A stretch of 64,000 bases of DNA, taken from contig CM053032.1 of NCBI GenBank assembly GCA_028564925.1, forward strand, positions 123,275,490-123,339,489. The letters are read 5' to 3'. The DNA comes from Lithobates sylvaticus (lineage: Eukaryota; Chordata; Amphibia; Anura; Ranidae). Below are positions 54,804 through 64,000 of the stretch, piece after piece. A program made the position numbers and the translations under genes. Numbering within the stretch: position 1 is the stretch's first letter; each line of letters begins with the position of its first letter. A model generated the notes under the pieces. It had not been told where the DNA came from. It saw nothing but the letters and a program-made list of their open reading frames with translations, and made no database searches.

Positions 54804-56514
54804 ATGAGGTGGTTCCATCTTCCTATCCATTCTCCTGGATCATACCACAGACTTCAAAAAGGAAGGTTCCTTTTCCTTAAATTTACAGTTTGGTATAAAA
54901 CCTACACATTGGAAAACCTCAGTTTGCCCAAGCAGCACTAGACCCGCCATTGCTGCATGTCATGTCAATTTTCTGAGTTTTAGAGGGCAGAGTTTTGCAA
55001 GAAGGGTATTCTAACTTTACTCTTGAGCCTGATAAAAAAGGCACATCTTCCTCTCAAACTCATAAGTCCTATAGTCAATTGAATTCTTTTGAGAAAACAA
55101 CTATTCAAGAACTGGCTAGTGGACAGATCTAACAGATCTTGCACCTACGGGATAGAAACTATACCCTTTTCTGTCACACACTAGTCGCAAGTCATATAGA
55201 CAAATTTTTCTCTAGGCACCATGTCCTGGAATGGAAACCAGTAATGGACATTGGCTGACCCCTCTCCATTTTTTCTTACCATAGAGGTGCTTCAGGCTCC
55301 CAGATCCAAGTGGGCATGGCATCTAAATGATACTCTGACAGACTCCATCATCCATCACACAGTTACTGATGCTATCTTTGAGTTTGTGTCAGACCACAAG
55401 CACAACGATACACCTCCCCCACTTCTATTGGAAGCTTTAAATACCATGTCCAAGGAGTGCACGTCCAAAACAGACCCATATAGTTAAAAAGATGATCGAA
55501 AAGCCATTCTCAACACCCTTCAAAAATGACACAGCTTGGAAACCAAATACAACTCTGCCCTGACACCTGAACATTTGGCAGATGTTTCTAATACCAAATC
55601 TTCTCTTCTTCAACTCTCTAATCTAGAAAACAAGAACTACCGTCAACTTCTACAGATATATAAATTGATAACAGTGTATGTGGTTTTCATTTGGTAGATC
55701 CATTCATTCCAAAATCAAATGTGAAAGGGCAAATTAAATCTTAAACTACTTTCCAACGACATTCAAATGTACAGAGAATTTTTAAAGAATTTTCCTATGA
55801 ATTTTTGTTCAAAACTCTATAAGCGTATACCCAGCTTGATCCTGGAAATATTGTCCCATCACAGCCTAATCCATATTCTCTGCACTGGCTCTCTAACGCA
55901 TCTGCACTCCATCCTGGCTCAAAATCCTCAGCTCTGCTACACTGGTTGGCGTAACAACTTGCCTTCTTTCATCATTCGATTGCAAACAGAACAAACACGT
56001 ACATGGAACTACCACCATTTAAGACCCTTTCAGGCGAAGACTCTCTCTACCATTTCTCTCTCTACAATTTATCCTGTGTACATTCTGGTCAACTATGTGG
56101 AAAAAATGGGCTATAGATTTGGGTGCATCCTATCCTACAGAAGAATGGAGGGGGGAGATGCAAAAATCAACTTTAGAATCCTTTCACACTGGTATAGGTG
56201 CCCAGTTACTCTCCACTGCATCTACCCATCTCAGTATCTGGATTGATGTTGGCAATACTTAACCCATCCAGAGACAATATCCTAATCTGATGGGCCTGTA
56301 GCTCTATACCAGGGTCTATGATACGGTCATCCCCAATTCTCTTCACATGGGTCTTCGCTCTAGGATTCCTGGTTCTATTAAAAAAACAAATATCAGGGGG
56401 CGTGGCCTAGCGCATGAAGCTGTAAGACGTGCATCACAGCAGCTCCCGTTCCTGATGGCTCGCACGGGGTTCTATATCCTCCACTACTACTCCCATCCTT
56501 ATCAGACCACACAG

Positions 56515-57590
56515 ATGGGCAAGGGGAAGCCCAAGGATCAAAATAAACCCACTGATGACCGGACACAGGGCGACTTAGGGAGATTTCTCACCCAAGCATC
56601 TGCGACCTATATGAACCAGGGGAAATCCAAGATGGCGTCTACATCTCCGGCCCGCTCTGAGCCAGCAGACGCTATGCAGGTACGTTCCAGGGGCCACTCT
56701 GCCTCCCTTTCAGACTTTGAGCCACCCATACACAGCCCCCAAAGCCTCTCACAAGTCTCACTGTGCTGCGGTGATGGCTGGGATATGGAGTCACCGATGC
56801 GATCCCTGCATGCATAAATGCGCTTCTTTGCCTACAAAAAATTACTTTGAACATTATGTCTCCCGCATTGAGAAGACGTATAGGAAGGAGATAACGGAAC
56901 TCAAATAAGACCTGGGGGTTTCCATTGAAGATATTGAGAACACTACTGATGTCATTTGCAATACTTTACAGTCTCATGAGGAGACCCTGACCTCTCACAC
57001 TGTTTTGCTGCAGCAGCTCATGTATCAACAGGGCGACATCGAGAACTGAAACAGACGGAACAATATTAGAATCTGTGGCATCCCTGCAACGGTGGAGCAT
57101 AAGGACCTGGCAGCAGCAGTCACAGCGATTTTTAACCAGCTACTCCAACAGCCTAAAGACGCTCCTATTGAACTGGACAGGGATCACAGGACCTCAGGTC
57201 TGAGGAATCCCGATTCTTCCTTTGTCCGCGATACGCTATGCAGGGTCGCCAAACCACACACAGGATTCCATCTGGCTAAACGATACCCCTGTCATGCTAC
57301 TTCCAGATCTCTCACACCAAACCCTAGCCATGAGACGCTCTCTTAAACCACTCACATCTCTCCTCTAGGAAAAACACATCAAGTACCAATGGAGGTTCCC
57401 ATTCCAGCCGAGGGTCCACCATGAAGGCAAAAACTGACCTGTTTCTCACCTTGGGAGACTTGCTGAAATTTTCTGAGTACCCTAGTACTACCTCAGGTCT
57501 CCTTGCCAGACTGGCCCCTCTCTACTACTACCCCAGGCCTCCCATTCATCCCACAATGGTGGAAATACAGCAAGAAGACGCGCCCCAGAT
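56515..57590 (+). pseudogene. L1 ORF1
   Basis: MGKGKPKDQNKPTDDRTQGD starts at 56515, followed by a Ser/Pro-rich leader, a coiled-coil-like stretch (about 56850-57040), and an RRM with RNNIRICGIPATVEHKDL (about 57057-57110) and PIELDRDHRTSG (57162-57200). The C-terminal domain is read in changed frames up to about 57590. Confidence 0.8.
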
Positions 57591-58389
57591 CTTCCTCTCA
57601 GGTGCATCCGTACGACTGAACCCACACTGGTTCCTGTTATTTCTGCACCTCTGTTTCAGAGGCCATGACTTATTTTTTTCTGTTATGGCCTGGGGCACGC
57701 ACCCTACATCCTTTACCTGTTAGGGCCGACTCACCAGATTTTTTGGAAACACTATGCACAATCCACGTTTTCGGACCATTTTTTTTCCTGTTTTGTTGTT
57801 TCCAGACATCCAGAGGACTCCTACTACAATGTATCTGGTCTGAGCGATTATGACAGTTTGTTCCCTCAGCTCCTACTGATGCTCAAATCTTACCCCCCGC
57901 CCAGTGTCCTCCAGATTCCCCTATACCTAGCCTATAACAGTATGGAGGACTTTCTATGCCTCATAGTTCCTGTTGAGTTATATATAACATACAATGTTTG
58001 TTCTTTCTTTTTTGGCATACATTTGTTCTACCCCCATGGGCCCCCCCCCCCCCCGAGACCGGGAGGCACACGTGTGCTTACCATGACTACCCCCCTTAGG
58101 ACCAACATTGCATGAATATGCACTGTACATTTTCTAGACAGTTATACATTTTAGAAATGTTATTTTACTTATTCAATGGTTTATTGCTGCCACCTAGTGG
58201 CCTGTTATTTTTAGTTCAATGGTGGTTGCCCTCTCCTACTGTTCTAATTCTTATCCCTTTCCTGAACTGTAGATGGATCCCGCCCACCCTCCTCACTCAT
58301 TTACACCTCTATTCTGCTCTGTCTTTCCATCTGGGAGGTTCTAGACTCCCTTGTTGATCCCTTAGGCCTTTCCTTTTTCTCAAATTAAA
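57591..58389. other. L1 ORF1-ORF2 spacer and start of ORF2
   Basis: No clean domain. A C-run occurs at about 58038-58050. The expected N-terminal endonuclease motifs are not readable here. Confidence 0.4.
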
Positions 58390-61300
58390 ATCAAACTCCT
58401 CTATTTTTACAATGGCAAACGGGTATGGACCTAACCAAGACCAGGGGAGCTTCCTGTCCATGGTCCTGAACAAATTACTCTTTTGGCGGCCCCTGTTGAT
58501 TTTAGGTGGAGACCTTAATGGGACCCTTTCCCCGGCCGTAGACAATTCCTAGCAAGTGCAGCACCCTTTTGAGAGAGATAACAGCTGTTACTTAGTAGCC
58601 CACAACTCCTATAGTCGTATCGACTACTTCCTTGTCTCCCAATCCTTGTATGATATTCCACTCGGGGGACACTCATACAACACGGCTCTTGCTTAAAGAA
58701 AGCCAGATCCACTGATATAGCCCGGCTTCTGTCCACTATAGCTATAGCTACACTCAAACTCTCTTTTAAAGGAGACCCAGATCCTATAAAATATGTAGAC
58801 CTTTCCAACGCACGTTGATAATTGCTCTGTATACTGGATTTCCACTCCCTCATAGCTAGAGACAGGGGAGGTAAGCACCATTACACTTTACCCAACAAAT
58901 GTGGGAAACACCTAGCGAGGGTGCTTCATCAGTGCCTGCCACGTCGTTTCATCCAACACATATGCCCCGCTGATCATCAAAAGATTAGCAACACTCAGGT
59001 TATATCCGATGCCTTTCGACACTACTACTCTCAACTATATAACTTGCCCTCGCGGCCTAAAACCCGATCAGGGGACCCACCTCTCTCTAGCGTAGAGGAT
59101 TACATTTTAGACAGCCCTGCCGCAGATAGATGCCAAGGAGTCTGCTGATCTAGATAACCCTCTATCAGAATCGGAGTTCCTAGGCGCCATTAAGGGCCTA
59201 AAATCTAGAAAGTGCCAGGGCCCAGACGGGTTTTCCCCTAGGTTCTATAAATCATTTGCCATGTCCCAAGCCCCGCTGTTCTCAGCAGCGTTCAATTCCA
59301 TAGATGACTCCCACCTCCCATCTAAAAGACCTTTTAAAGAGGAAGTAAACCCTAATGGGTTTACTTCCTCTTTGTTTCCCTGAAAAGGTAAAGCATAACG
59401 GACTACTATGCATCGCATAGTAGTCCATTGTGTGTCACTTACCTGACACAGGAGCCAGCAAAGTCACCGCTGTCCCCTTGTGTACGGAGCCTCCATCTTC
59501 TTGGTGGGTCTCGCAGCTCCGGATCTGTCATTTGACGGAGTCGCGATGATGTCACTCCCGCGCATGCGCACAGGAACCCCCACTCGCGGCATATCGCCGT
59601 TGAGAGTGGCGCGCTCAGTTCGCCTGTGCGCCGCTGTCTACGGCGCATGCGCCGTAGACAGCAGTACCTGTCTTTTGGCAAATATCTCCTAAACCGTGTA
59701 GGTTTAGGAGATATTTCTTGGACCTACAGGTAAGCCTTAATCTAGGCTTACCTGTAGGTCAAAGTGGTTTGTAAGGGTTTACAACCACTTTAACTGCTAA
59801 CATCTCTGTCCTTCCCAAACCATGCAAGGATCCCTCTCAGTGTAGCAGTTATCGGCCGAGAGGCCAGGGACAATACCACTAAAACCCTCCATTTCATCTC
59901 TTACATCTAGAGACACAACTTAAAGGCATGCCTTCTATTCTGAAGTGGAGAAGCCATTTGACCGGGTCAATTGGCAGTTTTTGCGTCTCTCCATGGAAAA
60001 GATAGACCTCGGTAAAACCTTTGTATCCAATGCTATGTCACTATACTTCCAGCCCTCTGCATCTGTATTGGTTAATGGTTCCTCGTCCACACCATTTAAT
60101 ATCTCTAAACGGTACCCGCCAGGGATGCCCCCTGTTCCCTTTACTCTTTGTTCTGGTGATAGAACACGTAGCTAAGGCCATTAGGCAAAACGACTCCATA
60201 GTGGGGATTCAAACACCCTCCTCCGATCATAAACTATCACTTTATGCGGATGACCTCCTGGTATACATCCAGCAACCGCACACGTCCGTACCCTCCTTGA
60301 TGCATGAATTGCACAGGTTTGGGGAATTTAGTAACTTCAAATTAAACATGTCTAAGACCGAAGCCATTAACATATCCTTACCGACCACTACCCTCACCTG
60401 AGTAAGGTCTAACTTTTTGTTCCAATGGGGCTCCAGAGGCATCTCCTAGTTAGGGATAATGATTCCCTCCAACGTATCAGACCTCTATGCCCTTAATTAT
60501 ATCCACTTACTGACCCATCTTAGGAAAGAATTAGATACATGGAACTCGTCCTCATTGCCTTGGTTTGGTCGCATCAACACAATCAAAATAGACAAGCTCC
60601 CTAAGCTACTTTATTTTAGACGATACCTAAAAATGTCCCCAAGCGTTTTCTTCAGTTCCCTGCACTCCATGTCTATACGTTTCATTTGCCTTTAGGGCCT
60701 ATCCCGCATCCGTCACACATTGCTCACGTACTCCAAAACTCAAAGGGGAGTAGGCCTCCCAGACTTCTAACTATACCATAGGGTAGCTCTGTTGGCTAGA
60801 ATATTGGAATTGTTCCCTCGCCCCTTCCCCAAAGCATCCACCATGGTAGAACAAGATCTCTCCACCTTAGACCTACGGGCCCTACTATGGGGATACGGGC
60901 AGAAGCTGCATTTACTTTCCTCCTCCTCACCATTGACCACCGCTGCGACAACTTTATGGTACAAAAAAGGGCTGTCATCACTTCTACCCACAGACCCCTC
61001 ACATCATTGTTTGACCACCTTGCGCTGCCTCAGGGCATGGGGTCTCATACGGTAGGCCTGTACGCTCGTTCTACCTGGCCTGTAGTTGGTTTATTCTTAA
61101 ATTCCTTAGGTGTTGTTCCAAGGGACCATGGTAACTGGCTTACGGACCTTCCCATATCCTCTTTCTACTCTCCTCCTCACAAATTCATAGAACCTTGACA
61201 GGTTATGAACAGCTGTGCTCTCTCTCAGAAACACCCAGACACCTGCTCTCTACCATCTACAAATTACTACACTCACTGCTACATGATAAACCCCCCCTCT

Positions 61301-61800
61301 TACACCAGGAGGTGGTCCGTGAACTTGGGAAGGAAGCTTTCATTAGTCGATTGGCAAAAGTCATTCCACTTCACGCACAAATCATCCATATACTGCTACA
61401 CCCAGGAAAAAACGTTAAACTCCTTTTCAGATGGTACAGGGACCCTCAATCTCTGCATAAAATATTGCCATCGGTCACCCCTTTATGTTGGAGGTGCGGA
61501 TCAGCCGAGGGAACCAATCTTCACATTTGGTGGAACTGTACTGGAATACAACCCCTCTAGTCACAAGTTTTTTCCATACACAGAAGCCTTTATGATTGGC
61601 CACTGGCACCCACCGCAGAGATAGCTTTATTATCCATGCTTCCAGGCTCCATAGCCTCCCAAATACACAACTTATTCCACTTTTTCTTGTCAGCAGCCAG
61701 GCAGCTAATTCCTCCATTTTGGAAAACCATTACCACCCCCTCTCTGGTCAACGACATCATGCGTATGGAAGAGATTCTAGCCCTAGACAATGACACATGA
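58390..61800 (+). pseudogene. L1 ORF2, decayed and split
   Basis: Endonuclease middle LLILGGDLNGTLSPAVDNS at about 58493-58550; RT start GPDGFSPRFYKSF (about 59220-59260). After the TTAA insertion: SVLPKPCKDPSQ (about 59808), FDRVNWQFLRL (59955), TRQGCPLFPLLFVLVIEHVA (60110-60170) and the catalytic YADDLLVYIQQP (60243-60278). The C-terminus is VKLLFRWYRDPQ and LCWRCGSAEGTNLHIWWNC (about 61410-61550). Frameshifts separate the blocks. Confidence 0.85.
59338..59789. mobile_element. TTAA-type element rich in perfect hairpins
   Basis: TTAA at 59334-59337 and 59790-59793 flanks ends agaggaagtaaaccc and gggtttacaaccact. Perfect inverted pairs: 59336-59352/59357-59373, 59400-59411/59415-59426, the 30-bp palindrome 59633-59662, 59680-59695/59701-59716, and 59721-59737/59744-59760. 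NRF1-like gcgcatgcgc occurs at 59560 and 59643. It has no transposase. Confidence 0.8.
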
Positions 61801-62970
61801 CAAATTTAAGGTTCTATAGCTCATTTGGATTTACTTTTCTACCTTAGACAAATGTGCTGGCACCCCCTGGGCAACATGGAAACACTTCCCGATTCCGCTA
61901 CACAGGTTTGCTCCCCCAAGGCTTGCTCAAGCCCCCTCCGATTCACTCTCCTCTTGCTATGCATCTGAACCCCCCCCCCTTTTTTTTTCCCCCTTTCTAT
62001 TTTCACCCCTCCCAAATCCGAATGTTCTACTCCCCAACTCCAACATGCTCTACTTTGAGACGCAAGGTTTAAGCCTCTTAATATTACAAGCTACCTACAT
62101 AATGGTACTTCACCTAGGCTTATGTTTTGACATGCATTGGATACATGAATTATATTGTACAATTTCTTGTAATGAACATTTGGTAATCGACTATGTTCTT
62201 CTATTTTGTTATATATAAATAGAAATATATTTGACACTAAAAAGCCAAATATCCTCCATCACTGGCAGTCACAAAAGGCTGTACTGAAATGGGTCACAGA
62301 ACTATATGCACATATGGAGCTGCTCTTGGCTCAGGGAGTGGATACTTTGGAGCAGTACACACATGCGTGGGTCAATTGGAAGGTGTTCAGAGAATCACAA
62401 GAATTTATGGACCTCATTCAAAAAACAAACATGTTTCCACTGGCACTATCTCTTTCCTATGAATGTCTCCTTATCTTTCCCCCACAACCATCCTTCTCCT
62501 TTTTTGCTAGTCACTGGTCTCTTCCTGCTGTTCTCTTTACCTCTTATTACCTTCTAGGTCATGCATCTGTCCCCCTCCTTATCCTCCCCTCTAGTTTCCT
62601 GAGTGTCTTTTCCCATCTCTTTCCATTTCATCGGCGTCAATACTCATTTACATTATGTTCTCTTTATTTTACTATGAGCAAGTTAATTTGCCCAGTACCG
62701 TGGAATGCACCCTCCTGCTATGGTCTACCTTTACTTAGTCAACAGTCTCCGTAAACTTCTTCTATTCATTAATGCTCCCAAGCTCAACTATACGTGGCTA
62801 GTAAGTAGGTCTGAGTCTCCCATTTTATTGTGCCCTGCTACCTGAGTGATCAAATGTCAATTTTGTATGCTCTACATTTGCTTTTCACTCCCACTGTAAT
62901 TATCCATCCATTTTGTTTCTTAAACTATGTTTGGTTTTTACATTGTCCTGTATCTTCCAAAAATCTAACA

Positions 62971-63040
62971 TTAAAAGTGGTTCTCAAGCCTTAAGGTTTT
63001 GACTATAATGCATTCTATGCATTGAAGGTGGAAAAAACTG
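62971..63040. repeat. Fragment of a TTAA-type element
   Basis: TTAA at 62971-62974 is followed by aagtggttctcaagcc, related to the agtggttgtaaac termini elsewhere in the window, and by the hairpin aatgcattctatgcatt. It appears cut short by the DIRS-like terminus that follows. Confidence 0.45.
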
Positions 63041-64000
63041 TGCTGCTCTTTGAATACATCACAGGACACAGAGTTAGGCCAATATTCATTACCTACTGGG
63101 TTATACGCCATCTCTAGGTGAATGGACACTGGTAGAAAAGGTCTTAGACAGGAAGTCCGCCCCTATATAACCCCTCCCATACAGGAAGTACTTCAGTTTT
63201 GTAGCAAGCACTGACCTCTGTATCCCGTGATGTATTCAAAGAAAAGGATTTTACATGCAAGTAGGACAAAAAACATCCTAATTTTCTTTATCATACATCA
63301 CGGGACACAGAGTCAGGCTAATATTCATTACCTACTGGGATGTCCCAGAGCAATAGCCTTGAGGGGAGGGAGACACCCTGCCAAACAAAAATAGCCATCA
63401 GACTTTAAAAACGTCAGCCTATAGTACACTACGGGCAAAAGCCGAATCTTTGGCTGCTCTAACATCTACCTGATAAAATCTTGTGAACCTATGCACTGAA
63501 GACCAGGTAGCAGCCTTACAAATCTGAGCCACAGATACCTGATGGCTGAAAGCCCAGGGAGGTTCCTACACCCTGGTAGAATGAGCTCTTACCCTAAAAG
63601 GGAGGAGCCTTATGTTTCAGACCATAGGCCTGAATGACCAACTGGAGGACCCAATTGGCAATGGAAGCTTTGGAAGCTGCCTGCCCCTTCTTGGGTCCTT
63701 CTGGTAAAACAAAAACGGAGTCTGATCCTTGGATCTCCGCAGATCTAGACAAATAAGCTCTGACTGCCCAGACAACATCCAAGGAATGCAGTCTCTCTTT
63801 CGCTGAATGAGGCTGTTAGAAAAAAAAAACAACATTGTCCCGATTTACATGAAAAGGCCGACACCACCTTTGGCTAGAAGGATGGAATAGGACACAACAC
63901 TATCTTGTCGTGGTATAGAATTGGGTATGGTTTCCTACATGAAAGGACCACCAATTCCGACACCCTTCTAGCCAAGGTGATGGCCATCAGGAAGGCTAGC
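63041..64000 (-). mobile_element. DIRS-like retroelement fossil, running off the window
   Basis: An inverted pair at about 63045-63075 and 63215-63245 (tgaatacatcac versus gtgatgtattca), and a further copy at 63290-63310, give the same terminal layout as the 38-kb DIRS-like fossil, with a different sequence. On the minus strand at 63782-63594 a tyrosine-recombinase part is visible (FVLPEGPKKGQAASKASIAN). Only the recombinase end of the element lies in the window; the copy appears to have at least one break. Confidence 0.75.

Larger units (their letters stand above)
56385..62205 (+). mobile_element. L1-like LINE, near full length, inserted in the older L1
   Basis: It starts with ggggcgtggcctagcgcatg, a typical 5' end of this group. 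It contains ORF1 (56515-about 57590) and ORF2 (about 58390-61800) and ends in a 3' UTR near 62200, after which the older L1 resumes. A TTAA element interrupts ORF2 at 59338-59789. It is about 5.4 kb without that insertion. Frameshifts are numerous, so it is inactive, but it is better preserved than its host element. Confidence 0.85.

Noticed and set aside
62206-62754. 182-codon ORF that might be a host gene
   Set aside because: Its first 60 residues match the L1 ORF2 C-terminus that continues the older L1; the rest is 3' UTR read-through.

Overview
The window is vertebrate nuclear DNA, almost certainly from an anuran amphibian and probably a ranoid frog. One host gene is recognisable. The rest is a dense and repeatedly nested mixture of Tc1-like transposons, L1- and L2/CR1-like LINEs, DIRS-like tyrosine-recombinase retroelements, a Penelope-like element, and MITEs with TTAA, TWA, TA or 8-bp target duplications. 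No bacterial operon, CRISPR array, rRNA or tRNA was seen. The organism is inferred from this repeat mixture and from the host gene, not from a database match.

Host gene: six consecutive exons on the minus strand, between 51.9 and 35.06 kb, encode the C-terminal half of FAM234B (KIAA1467), a membrane protein with a beta-propeller-like ectodomain. Their phases join without error (1-2, 2-2, 2-0, 0-0, 0-1, 1-end) and the order matches the vertebrate protein as I recall it. Exons for the N-terminal half must lie beyond 64 kb, or were missed.

Layout. 0-10 kb: a Penelope-like fragment with a GIY-YIG domain, a mariner-type fold-back MITE, a 0.6-kb inverted repeat carrying a hAT MITE, a 1.6-kb Tc1-like element, and a decayed Tc1-like element split by a hairpin insertion. 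10-18 kb: a minus-strand L1 fragment holding a TTAA element, two abutting MITEs, and a structurally complete Tc1-like transposon with a full-length 340-residue transposase at 16.2-17.8 kb. 18-24.7 kb: sparse DNA with one minus-strand L2/CR1-like LINE split by a Harbinger-type MITE. 24.7-34.8 kb: a near full-length plus-strand L1 whose ORF1 is split by a hAT element (itself carrying a Harbinger-type MITE) and whose ORF2 is split by a DIRS-like fossil. 35-52 kb: FAM234B, with an 8-kb DIRS-like fossil in one intron that is itself invaded by an L2/CR1-like LINE and a hAT MITE. 49-51.3 kb: a GC-rich repeat and a decayed Tc1-like element. 52-63 kb: an L1 split first by a Tc1-like element and then by a second, 5.8-kb L1, which itself contains a hairpin-rich TTAA element. 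63-64 kb: the edge of a third DIRS-like fossil.

The most notable items are the apparently intact Tc1-like element with its IR/DR termini, the insertion order that can be read from the nests, several large near-perfect inverted repeats, TTAA elements carrying NRF1-like palindromes, and a MITE inserted 17 nt past a weak FAM234B splice donor. I found no convincing new multi-gene system.
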